From PALSA-693 sp963834725 (GTDB taxonomy: Bacteria; Actinomycetota; Acidimicrobiia; Acidimicrobiales; Palsa-688): DNA of 64,000 bases. The stretch is from the NCBI GenBank assembly GCA_963834725.1, contig CAWICN010000001.1, forward strand, positions 744,001-808,000, read 5' to 3'. The notes beneath the pieces were generated by a model that ran no database searches, was not told the DNA's origin, and worked only from the letters and a program-made list of their open reading frames with translations. Positions 50,400 to 58,755 of this stretch are shown piece after piece; the first letter of the stretch is position 1; each line of letters begins with the position of its first letter. Both the position numbers and the translations under genes were made by a program.

Positions 50400-52085
50400 T
50401 TAGAGTTTGGTCTGTTGGCGGCGTTCGTCGGCCCGCTGCTCGCCGGCGAGGCGTTCGAGGCCCACGCCCTCATAGTCGTCGGCGTCGAGATAGGTCATAA
50501 GGGCGGCAATGGCACCGTGACCCGCTTTTTCCAGTATCAGGCGGTGCATCTGCTGACAGACCTTCCGATACTCCGGATGACCCTGAGTGCTGGTCCGCAA
50601 CTCGATCAGGTGCAGTGCTTCGCGAGCGTTGAACTGCATCACGTACCGGATCCGGTAGGCGAGGGCCACCCCGTAGGCCGCCTCTGTTGGGCCGAAGCGC
50701 TCGGCGAGGTCGCCGTGCAAGGCGGATGACCGGTCCATCGCGGCGGTATAGATCTCGGACCCGCCGGCGTCGGCGACGGCGCGGGGCATCGTGTAGCCGT
50801 GGGCGGGAGTGAGGTCCTGCCACTCGACGGTCAGGAGCCGGTGGCGTTGCAGGTCGCGGAAGGCGCCGTAATCGGAGAGGATGTCGAAGCGGTAATCGCC
50901 ACGCTCGAGAGCCCGGCCGGGTCGGTGACGCCGGTTGCCACGATCGCCGACATAGGTGCGGACCACGCTCAACCGCTCAGCTTCTGTCATGGCCGCCACC
51001 CGTTCCTGGATCCGGTGCTCGGGCAGGTTGGTGTAGGGGTACAGCATGGCGGCCACTACCTTGACCTCTGCATCCGGATCCCAGTCCAGAAGGGTGACCT
51101 CCGGATCACCGCCGGGAGCCGCCACCGAGTCCGAGCCATTCTCGCTGTCCAGCCCGGCCCGGGCCGGCTCGTCGGCGAAGAGAAGGCCGGCCAGGTCGTG
51201 CATGCGCCGGGCATTTCGCTCGAGGTAGCGGGAATGGGCTTCGCCCCGATCGCTGACGTCGACCCGCTTCACCCAGGACGGGATCACCTTTCGTAGCTCG
51301 ATGAGCATCAGCTCGGCGTAGTCGTGGGCTTCGGGCAGGGGGTGAGCGCGCATCCGGATCAACAGGGCCTCGTAGGCCTGACCGCTGGCGTAGATGCCCA
51401 GATTGGAGGTGGCCCCTGCGGGCAGCACCCCCCGGATCGAATCGAAGGCCTTCGCCCGCACGGATTGTCGCCAAGCGAAGTCGGAGTCGTCGGGACCCTT
51501 GGGAAAGAGGTTCGCAAACCAGGACTGCAGTACCGGAAGGAGCTCGGCGTAGGCGTCGAAAAGCCGGTCCATGTCGCCCACGTAACGGGCCCCGAGGGGC
51601 GAGTCCAGGATCTGCGGAGGCCGGTAATAGCGGTAGCGGCCGTTCGGCAGCCGGCTGTCGTAGGCCACATAGCGTGTCGACTTCTCCATGTACGACATCA
51701 GCCGGCCGCGCTCGAGCACCTTGGTCAGCAGGTTGGATGCCTGCTCGCACGCCAGATGGACGCCGCCCAGCTGGGCCACCGAATCGTCGCCGTACTCGAA
51801 GAACACTCGATCGTAAAGCTGCTCGGCTCGGGCGAGGCCGACGGTGGCGTCCACCCCATGGTCGCCGCTGATGTCCAGATCGCCAATGAACTCGTCGAGG
51901 AACAGCCGCCGCAGGCTCTTGCCGCTGCGGGAGTAGCGGGCGAAGAGCGCGCCCTTGACGACCTCAGGCAGGTTGACCAGGGCAAACACGGGCCCGTCGA
52001 GGTTCGTGAAATACCGCCGGAGGATCTCGGCCTCCCCCGTGGTCCACTCTTCGGCCACGTACGTGCCGCTGTCCCAGTGCTCCAT
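50400..52085 (-). CDS. Large ThyX-like protein (FAD-dependent thymidylate synthase superfamily)
   Basis: 561 residues, more than twice a normal ThyX. The N-terminal half has ARYSRSGKSLRRLFLDEF, SVAQLGGVHLACEQASNLL and EKSTRYVAYD; the second has GAFRDLQRHRLLTVEWQDLT and MQFNAREALHLIELRTSTQG. Both halves look ThyX-derived, so this is a tandem duplication. The ThyX signature RHRxxSxNxxS is replaced by RHRLLTVEWQ. Long proteins of this kind occur in several phyla; whether they make dTMP is uncertain. ATG 52085. Confidence 0.75.
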   Translation of the reverse strand: MEHWDSGTYVAEEWTTGEAEILRRYFTNLDGPVFALVNLPEVVKGALFARYSRSGKSLRRLFLDEFIGDLDISGDHGVDATVGLARAEQLYDRVFFEYGDDSVAQLGGVHLACEQASNLLTKVLERGRLMSYMEKSTRYVAYDSRLPNGRYRYYRPPQILDSPLGARYVGDMDRLFDAYAELLPVLQSWFANLFPKGPDDSDFAWRQSVRAKAFDSIRGVLPAGATSNLGIYASGQAYEALLIRMRAHPLPEAHDYAELMLIELRKVIPSWVKRVDVSDRGEAHSRYLERNARRMHDLAGLLFADEPARAGLDSENGSDSVAAPGGDPEVTLLDWDPDAEVKVVAAMLYPYTNLPEHRIQERVAAMTEAERLSVVRTYVGDRGNRRHRPGRALERGDYRFDILSDYGAFRDLQRHRLLTVEWQDLTPAHGYTMPRAVADAGGSEIYTAAMDRSSALHGDLAERFGPTEAAYGVALAYRIRYVMQFNAREALHLIELRTSTQGHPEYRKVCQQMHRLILEKAGHGAIAALMTYLDADDYEGVGLERLAGEQRADERRQQTKL

Positions 52086-52265
52086 AGCGGAGGCCCAGCC
52101 TAAGGTGGGCCCCGACCCCTCGTGGGGGATGGCGGGGTCGGCGCGGATCGCCCGGCGGTAAGCCCCCGTCCTGGCCCGGGGTCAGGCCCAAGGGGCCGCT
52201 CCAGCGGGCCGGAAAGGGATCCGGATCCCGCGGTCCGGAAGGGTCTCGGCCTTCGAGTGGACCGC

Positions 52266-54899
52266 TCAGCTGCCAAGGACCGACGAGGCGGCCACCACCC
52301 CGCGGAACAGACGCGTCGCCGCTTCCCGGGCCGCTGCCGCGGTGGCCGGCCGGGCGGCCAGGTCCTCCAGCTGGCGGAGCAGGTCGATGAGCTGCTTGAC
52401 GTTGCGCACGAAGTCGCCGCCCGAGATCTCCTCGTCGGCGATGACCTCGCCCAGGTGCTCGCCGGCGGCCCACCCGTGGGCGAGGCCGACGAATCCCGGG
52501 TCAGGCCGGCGGGTGAGCGGCAGACCGGCCTCCTCCTCCGCCCCGTTGAGCTCCGCAGCCAACCCGTCGACCTCCGCCCAACGCAGGCGCAGCTTGGCCG
52601 TCGGGAACCAGGTGGTGGGCTCACCGGGGCCGCGGGCTTCATAGGTGAACACCGATACCAGTGCGGCCAGCTCCGACGGGTCCAGATCGTCGAGCAGCCC
52701 CTGACCCCCGCACTCGGCCACCAGGAGATCGGACTCGTGGTAGAGCCGAGCCAGCCGCTCCCCCGCCGCGGTCAACGACCACCCGTCGACGTACCCCCAC
52801 GCCTCCAGGACCCGCAGGACCCGGTCGAACTGCCGGGCCAGCGATTCGGTGCGACCCTTGACCCGCCGTTCGAGGCGGTCAACGTCCCGGGCCAGCCGGT
52901 CGGCTCGCTCGAGCGAGCGCAGATGAGCCCGGCCATCCGGACATCGGGCTACCGGGTGGGCAGCCGCAGCCGTCGCCTGGGCCATGGCCATCTCGCCTCT
53001 CCATTGCCGCCGAGGGGGAGCGCCATCCTCGCTCGTCGAGGTGTGCAGGCGGGCCGCCGTCAGCGCCGACGCCACCTGGCGCTGGAATCCAGCGTTGTGC
53101 GGGGCATACGGGAGGGGCAACCCAACCTGGGCCACGGCTCTCGGCGGCGCCGGGAAATCGCGGGGGCCGAGCGATATCAGCCGGCGATCCGGAGTGACGG
53201 CGCGCACCCGGATGTCGCCGCCCCGGCGCCGCGACGTCGACAGCACCGCGACCCTGCCGCCAGACTTTCCGCCCGGCACGATGAGCACGTCACCCGGGCG
53301 GATCCGCTCGAGGGCAGCCGTCACCTCGGCGGTCATCGAGGGACGCTGCCGGGCCGACTCCTCGCTCGCTCGCAACAGGCGGCGGTACTCCTCGACGTCC
53401 CCGCGGTCGCACGCCGACAGGCGCCGGGCCTCGTCGAGCGCCGCCGCGGCGCGCTCGAGCTGGGCCTCGAGGCGAACCACGTCGCTATCAGCCCGGTACT
53501 GGGCGAACGACAGGTTGAGCAAATGATGGGCCAGGTCCGGCGGATAGCGCCGGACCAGGTTGGCTGCCATGTTGTACGTCGGACGGAAGCTGCTCGTGAG
53601 GGCGTAAGTGCGGGCTCCGGCCAGCCCGGCCACCTGTTCGAAGGGCACGAAAGGCGACCACAGCACCACGGCGTAGCCGACGTCGTCGATCCCTCGCCGT
53701 CCCGCCCGACCCGTCAGCTGGGTGTACTCCCCGGGCGTCAGGAACTCGTGCCGCTCCCCGGTGAACTTGGTGAGTTTCTCGATAACGACCGAGCGGGCCG
53801 GCATGTTGATGCCGAGTGACAGGGTCTCGGTGGCGAACACCGCCTTGACCAGCCCGGCGGCGAAGCAGGCTTCCACCGCTTCCTTGAAGGGCGGCACCAG
53901 CCCGGCATGGTGGGCCGCGTAACCGGCCTCCAGCCCCGCCAGCCAGCCCGGGTAGTCCAGGACCGACAGGTCATCATCCGAGAGGGCGTCGACGTGGTCC
54001 TCGGCTAGGGCCCGGATCTGGCGGCGCTCCTCCAGAGCGGTGAGCCGCTTCCCCTCCCGGACGCACTGGGTGACGGCGTCGTCGCACGCGGCCCGACTGA
54101 AAATGAAGTAGATCGCCGGGAGCATGTCGTGCTCCTCGAGCAACTCCAGGACCTCGACACGTCGGGGCGTGAACAACCGGCCCCGGGGCCGGCCGCGCAT
54201 ACCAGGGTGTCGGAGCGTCTTGGAGTCGAGAGCGACCGCCTCGGGGTTGGGGCGACCCTCGACCAACGTCGGCAGCAGGAGAAGCCGCTCCGAGCCCTTG
54301 TCCCCGAGCAGGTACAGGTCGTGTAGCGAAACCGGCCGCCGCTCCTCGATGACGGCGGTCGTCTCACCCCGGACAGTCCGGATCCAGTCGGCGAGTTCCT
54401 CGGCGTTCGACACCGTCGCCGATAGGCACACCAGGTCCACTCCGTGCGGGGCGTGGATGATCACCTCCTCCCAGACCGGTCCCCGGTAAGCGTTCTGCAG
54501 ATAGTGGACCTCATCGAGGATCACATAGCGCAACCCGGCCAGGACCGGCGACGAGGCGTAGATCATGTTGCGCAAGACCTCGGTGGTCATGACTACCACC
54601 GGGGCATATCCGTTGATCGAGTTGTCCCCGGTCAGCAGGCCGACGGCGCCCGAACCGTGCCGGCGGACCAGTTCGCCGTACTTCTGGTTCGACAGGGCTT
54701 TGAGCGGGGTGGTGTAGAACGCTTTGGCCCCGGCGTCGAGCGCCTTTGCCACCGCGTACTGGGCGACCACCGTCTTGCCCGATCCTGTCGGCGCGGCAAC
54801 TACGACGCTGCCACCCTCGTCGAGGGCGTCGAGGGCCTGGTCCTGGAATCCGTCGAGAGGAAAGCCCAGCCCGGCGGCGAAGCGGGCCCGGATGGACAC
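52266..54899 (-). CDS. helY: DEAD/DEAH-box RNA helicase HelY (Ski2/Mtr4-like)
   Basis: 877 residues from GTG 54899. Motifs are APTGSGKT (I), TTPLKALSNQKY (Ia), DEVHYL (II), SATVSN (III) and QLTGRAGRRGIDDVGYAV (VI), then the Mtr4/Ski2-type C-terminal domains (LEDLAARPATAAAAREAATR near the end). It probably unwinds RNA for decay. It starts ten bases after tatC, the same tatA-tatC-helY order as in mycobacteria (Rv2094c-Rv2092c). The 180 bp after its stop hold no gene. Confidence 0.92.
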   Translation of the reverse strand: MSIRARFAAGLGFPLDGFQDQALDALDEGGSVVVAAPTGSGKTVVAQYAVAKALDAGAKAFYTTPLKALSNQKYGELVRRHGSGAVGLLTGDNSINGYAPVVVMTTEVLRNMIYASSPVLAGLRYVILDEVHYLQNAYRGPVWEEVIIHAPHGVDLVCLSATVSNAEELADWIRTVRGETTAVIEERRPVSLHDLYLLGDKGSERLLLLPTLVEGRPNPEAVALDSKTLRHPGMRGRPRGRLFTPRRVEVLELLEEHDMLPAIYFIFSRAACDDAVTQCVREGKRLTALEERRQIRALAEDHVDALSDDDLSVLDYPGWLAGLEAGYAAHHAGLVPPFKEAVEACFAAGLVKAVFATETLSLGINMPARSVVIEKLTKFTGERHEFLTPGEYTQLTGRAGRRGIDDVGYAVVLWSPFVPFEQVAGLAGARTYALTSSFRPTYNMAANLVRRYPPDLAHHLLNLSFAQYRADSDVVRLEAQLERAAAALDEARRLSACDRGDVEEYRRLLRASEESARQRPSMTAEVTAALERIRPGDVLIVPGGKSGGRVAVLSTSRRRGGDIRVRAVTPDRRLISLGPRDFPAPPRAVAQVGLPLPYAPHNAGFQRQVASALTAARLHTSTSEDGAPPRRQWRGEMAMAQATAAAAHPVARCPDGRAHLRSLERADRLARDVDRLERRVKGRTESLARQFDRVLRVLEAWGYVDGWSLTAAGERLARLYHESDLLVAECGGQGLLDDLDPSELAALVSVFTYEARGPGEPTTWFPTAKLRLRWAEVDGLAAELNGAEEEAGLPLTRRPDPGFVGLAHGWAAGEHLGEVIADEEISGGDFVRNVKQLIDLLRQLEDLAARPATAAAAREAATRLFRGVVAASSVLGS

Positions 54900-54909
54900 C
54901 CGGCCCGCC

Positions 54910-55689
54910 CTACTTGTGCAGCGCCCGGCCGATGATGATCGATACCTCGTAGAACACCAGCATCGGCACAGCCATGGCAAGGAACGAGAAGGGGTCGCTA
55001 CTCGGAGTGATCAACGCCGCGACCAGGCAGATCACCACGATCGCCGGCCGGCGCCACTTCCGCCACCTGGCGCTCGGTACGACGCCGGCCAGCTCGAGGA
55101 AGACCACCACCAGCGGATACATGAACACGGCCCCGAAGACCAGGCACATGGCGACGTACAGGCTGAAATACCGGCCGGGCGAGAACAGGGTGGCGACTCC
55201 GGGCCCGCTGACCGATATCAGCCAGCCGAGAGCTTTCGGGAAGACCAGAATCGCCGTGGTGATTCCCGTGGCGAAGAGGACCACCGCCCCGAGGACGAAG
55301 GGCACCACGTAGCGCTTCTCGCTTTTATGAAGGCCGGGGGTGATGAAGCGCCACAGCTCCCAGAAGAGCACCGGTGCGGCCAGGCCGATCCCCAGGTAGA
55401 CGCTTATCTTCAGCCGGGTCGTGAACCCTTCGAGCGGGCCGGTGATCACCAGGTTGCCCCTGCTCACATCCTTGCTCGGGTGCTGGCGCAGATACTCCCG
55501 GTACGGGTGGGTCATGAAGTGCACGACGTCGCCGTAGAAGAACCACGCCACCACCGTGGTCACGATGACGGCGATGACGCAGATGACCAGCCGGTTGCGC
55601 AGCTCGGCCAGGTGCTCGAACAGCGTCATCTGCCCGGCCTCGGCCTGGCCAGGGTCCGGGGATGGCTCGACTCGATCCGTGACCGCCAC
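54910..55689 (-). CDS. tatC: Twin-arginine translocase subunit TatC
   Basis: 259 residues with six membrane helices. MTLFEHLAELRNRLVICVIA is the conserved N-terminal recognition face, and GLHKSEKRYVVPFVLGAV and ALITPSSDPFSFLAMAVPML are family blocks. TatC binds the twin-arginine signal of folded exported proteins. A 20-residue acidic extension precedes the first conserved motif. It follows tatA by 56 bp and leads into helY. Confidence 0.95.
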   Translation of the reverse strand: MAVTDRVEPSPDPGQAEAGQMTLFEHLAELRNRLVICVIAVIVTTVVAWFFYGDVVHFMTHPYREYLRQHPSKDVSRGNLVITGPLEGFTTRLKISVYLGIGLAAPVLFWELWRFITPGLHKSEKRYVVPFVLGAVVLFATGITTAILVFPKALGWLISVSGPGVATLFSPGRYFSLYVAMCLVFGAVFMYPLVVVFLELAGVVPSARWRKWRRPAIVVICLVAALITPSSDPFSFLAMAVPMLVFYEVSIIIGRALHK

Positions 55690-55745
55690 CGCGTACGCCT
55701 CTTAGTTGAGGGCGGGATCGTCGGGCGCTACCAGCGGGCCGGGCA

Positions 55746-56081
55746 TCACCGGGGGCGGGGGGCGGCGCGAACGGCCTGTGGTTCGGCGGGCGGTAGGGAG
55801 GCGCTGTCTGCCGGGGGAGGCGCGAGGGTGGTGGTGATGGCGTCTCGCACCGAGCCGCCAAAGTTCACCACCGGGCGTAGCTCCGTCATGGCCGAGTGGA
55901 ACGCCTCAGCGGGCTCGCCCATGGCGTCCCGAACCTCGTCCTGGAAGCTGGCCGACATACGTCGCAGCTCCGACACGAACCGACCCAACGTCCGGGCCGC
56001 CTGTGGCAGACGAGTCGGGCCGAGAACCATCAATGCGATGAGGCCCACGAGAATGAGCTTCTCGGGACTGAAATTCAGCAT
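55746..56081 (-). CDS. tatA: Sec-independent translocase protein TatA/TatB
   Basis: 111 residues. One short N-terminal helix (FSPEKLILVGLIALMVLGPTRLP) ends in the GP hinge, followed by the amphipathic helix QAARTLGRFVSELRRMSASF. The C-terminal third is Pro/Ala-rich. Glu at the membrane edge (SPEK) and the longer tail suit TatB, but actinobacterial TatA can look alike. Only one such gene lies here. Confidence 0.88.
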   Translation of the reverse strand: MLNFSPEKLILVGLIALMVLGPTRLPQAARTLGRFVSELRRMSASFQDEVRDAMGEPAEAFHSAMTELRPVVNFGGSVRDAITTTLAPPPADSASLPPAEPQAVRAAPRPR

Positions 56082-56283
56082 CGAGGCGAGTGTAGTGGTG
56101 GCGACCGCTTAGGGAGCGCGCTGGCGCCTCCGGGGTGCCGGGGACCTCACCCGCTCATCCTCCTCATCCTCCCACCACGGCCACCGTGCGTGCACGTCGG
56201 ACGGTAACGGTACACACCGGCCGCGAGATCACCTGCAGCGGTCTGTCGCACCGGTCAGATGGCGCATCGACCAGCATGGCCCC

Positions 56284-57012
56284 GTGCATCCCCACCGACC
56301 GAAGCCCGGGGAGCCGATCGGATTCGCCCACCGGGGGGCCCGGGCCGAACGGCGCGAGAACACCCTCGACGCCTTCTCCCGGGCACTGGAGCTCGGCGCC
56401 TCGGGTCTGGAGAGCGACGCCTGGATCACGGCCGATGGGGTGGTCGTGCTCGACCATGACGGGACTACCGGGCCACCCTGGCGCCGCCGGCCGATCGCCG
56501 CCCAGCCGCGGGCGTCACTCCCGGGCCATATCCCGTCCCTGGTCGAGCTGTACGAGAGGGTCGGGTCCGACTTCGAGCTGTCACTCGATGTCAAGGACCC
56601 CGCTGCCCTTCCGCCGATCCTGGCCGCGGCCGATGGCGAGAGCGCCCGGGGCCGGTTGTGGCTGTGCCACGATGATCCCCGGCTGCTGGCGGGATGGCGC
56701 CCGCTCGCCGGCTCGGCCGGGCTGGTCGACTCGACGAGTCTCGGTCGGGGGTCGGCTGGCCGTCAGGAGCTGGATGGCTTCGACGCCTGGCTCCGCGAAC
56801 TGCACAACGATGGCATCGATGCTCTCAACCTCAATCGACGCGAGTGGAGCGCGTCGCGGGTCGCTGCGGTCCACGCCGCCGGTCTGTACGCCTTCGGGTG
56901 GGGCGCCCAGAAGCGTCCGGACATCATTCGGCTGCTGGATGCTGGTGTCGACGGGGTGTACTCGGACCACGTCGATGTGCTGATGGCGACGATTCGTAGC
57001 CGGCGGGGTTGA
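56284..57012 (+). CDS. Glycerophosphodiester phosphodiesterase family protein
   Basis: 242 residues. GFAHRGARAERRENTLDAF has the catalytic His-Arg pair, ESDAWITADGVVVLDHDGTT the metal ligands and second His, and VDGVYSDHVDVL the C-terminal conserved end. The family hydrolyses glycerophosphodiesters to glycerol-3-phosphate and an alcohol. No signal peptide, so cytoplasmic (UgpQ-like). GTG 56284 places the motif at residue 15. It diverges from tatA; the 200-bp gap holds no other gene. Confidence 0.88.
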   Translation: MHPHRPKPGEPIGFAHRGARAERRENTLDAFSRALELGASGLESDAWITADGVVVLDHDGTTGPPWRRRPIAAQPRASLPGHIPSLVELYERVGSDFELSLDVKDPAALPPILAAADGESARGRLWLCHDDPRLLAGWRPLAGSAGLVDSTSLGRGSAGRQELDGFDAWLRELHNDGIDALNLNRREWSASRVAAVHAAGLYAFGWGAQKRPDIIRLLDAGVDGVYSDHVDVLMATIRSRRG

Positions 57013-57112
57013 GGTCGTAGCCGGCGGGGATGAGACTGCAGCGGCGAGGTTGACGCCGGGCCCGGCGCTCAGTGGACCGCGACCGGCCACACTCCTTCGG
57101 TCCGCAGGTCGC

Positions 57113-57787
57113 TCAGAGCCAGCCGAGGTGCGACAACGGCCACACTCTTATGAAGGCGCGGCCGATGAAGAGCTTGGAGGACACGGGTCCGAAGATCCGG
57201 GAGTCGGCGGAGTCCCCCCGATTGTCCCCCATCATGAAATATTCACCTCTCGGGATCGCGACCGGTCCGAAGTTCTGGGTGTATTCACCTCTGGGCAACC
57301 ACGATTCGTGGAGCGGACGGCCGTTGATGTAGACCTCGCCGCCCTGGGCCGAGATGGTCTCACCGGAGAGCCCGATCACCCGCTTGATGAGGTCTGTGAC
57401 GCTTGGGCTGAAGTCGTTGGCCGGCTTTTTGAAGACGACGATGTCCCCGCGGTGCACGCTGTGGAAGTCGTAACTCAGCTTATTGACCAGTACCCGGTCA
57501 TGGATCTTCAGGGTCGGCTCCATCGAGCCGGACGGGATATAGAAGGGCTGGACGACAAAGCTGCGGATCAGGATCGCGGCGATGACCGCGACGACCAGGA
57601 TGGCACCCCATTCGATGGCGACCCGGGCGGGTCGATGCCTGCCCTTGGACCGGTGGAGTGGGCGTCGTCCCCGTCGATGCTCAGGCGGTTTCCCGTCTGG
57701 TCGGCTGGCGTGGTCTGCCGATGCAAGTGGATCTGGGGCCGACGCCGCATCGTGCTCACCCGGCTCAGCGGGAAGGGGCGCGGACAC
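57113..57787 (-). CDS. lepB: Signal peptidase I
   Basis: 224 residues from GTG 57787. One N-terminal membrane helix (AILVVAVIAAILIRSFVVQP) precedes box B with the nucleophile Ser in IPSGSMEPTL, box D with the general-base Lys in LIKRVIGLSGE, and box E GDNRGDSADSRIFG. It removes signal peptides outside the membrane. The open frame continues into pafC; GTG 57787 lies 11 bases after the pafC stop. Earlier residues are Pro/Arg-rich and not conserved. Confidence 0.93.
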   Translation of the reverse strand: MSAPLPAEPGEHDAASAPDPLASADHASRPDGKPPEHRRGRRPLHRSKGRHRPARVAIEWGAILVVAVIAAILIRSFVVQPFYIPSGSMEPTLKIHDRVLVNKLSYDFHSVHRGDIVVFKKPANDFSPSVTDLIKRVIGLSGETISAQGGEVYINGRPLHESWLPRGEYTQNFGPVAIPRGEYFMMGDNRGDSADSRIFGPVSSKLFIGRAFIRVWPLSHLGWL

Positions 57788-57798
57788 AACGAGAGACG

Positions 57799-58755
57799 TT
57801 ACTGAACCGGCCGCGGGCGCCGGTATCGGTCGAGGAGCCGGGCCGCGGCTGAGGCGACCAGTCCACTGTCGCCCTCGACTACGCGAGCGTGCGGTCCGGC
57901 CCGCAACAGGAGACGCTCGAGCCACGCTTTCTGGCTGGAGCGCAGGGCGACCCGTATCACGGCGGGGGCCACGAACTCGACGGTTTCGTGGGGATAGGTC
58001 TCGGCCACCCAGTGGGCGGGGGGGTCGAGGTCGAGCACCACCAGCGGATCGTCAGGGCCGGGATGGTAGAGGGCGGTCGGGCCCGGCGACGCCGCTGCTG
58101 GGAGGTCGAAGGTGGCAGCGAGGATCTCGGCCCGGCTGATGCGGTCGACCCGGAACAGCCGCTCCCCCGCGGCTCGCTCACACCATCCCGACAAATACCA
58201 CTGGCCGCTGGCGTTGAAGACCCGCCAGGGCTGGACGACCCGGATGCTGTGGCCGTCCCGGCCGAAGGAGTAGTAATCGAGCTCGACCTTCCGGTGCGCA
58301 TCCGCGGCCTGCCGCACGGTGCCGAGGACGGCCGGGGTCACGCGGGCCAGCTCGATGTCCAGACCGTCCTCGGCGCCAATTCCAAGCACGTCCTCGAGCT
58401 TGGCTAACGCCGTGGCGAGCGTCCCGTTCGGGTCGGCACCGGGCACGGCCAGCAGGGCAGAGCCGGCCGACACCAGGGCCAGTCCCTCCTGAGGGTTCAA
58501 GCGGAGAGGGCGGCGAAAGTAGTCCGCCATCCGGATCCAGACCCGCCCGTCATCGACGTCCACGTCGATCAGCACGTCGGGAGTAAACGGGTGGACTCCG
58601 CAGAGAAAGAGGAGCCCCAGGTCGTCGAGGAGCCCCGTTTCGTCCACTTCGAAGCGGCGACACACCTCGGCCACCTCGGGACCATCGTGGGCGGCAATCC
58701 AGGGCACGATGGCGAGCAGCCGCCCCAGCCGGTCCTCGGCGGACGTCCTAGCCAC
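57799..58755 (-). CDS. pafC: WYL-domain transcriptional regulator PafC
   Basis: 318 residues from GTG 58755. The N-terminal winged helix (RTSAEDRLGRLLAIVPWIAA) is followed by the WYL domain: KVELDYYSFGRDGHSIRVVQ and PWRVFNASGQWYLSGWCERA. In mycobacteria PafB and PafC form a dimer that activates DNA-damage genes in a LexA-independent way. It overlaps pafB by eight bases, so translation is coupled. It is co-directional with lepB. Confidence 0.9.
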   Translation of the reverse strand: MARTSAEDRLGRLLAIVPWIAAHDGPEVAEVCRRFEVDETGLLDDLGLLFLCGVHPFTPDVLIDVDVDDGRVWIRMADYFRRPLRLNPQEGLALVSAGSALLAVPGADPNGTLATALAKLEDVLGIGAEDGLDIELARVTPAVLGTVRQAADAHRKVELDYYSFGRDGHSIRVVQPWRVFNASGQWYLSGWCERAAGERLFRVDRISRAEILAATFDLPAAASPGPTALYHPGPDDPLVVLDLDPPAHWVAETYPHETVEFVAPAVIRVALRSSQKAWLERLLLRAGPHARVVEGDSGLVASAAARLLDRYRRPRPVQ

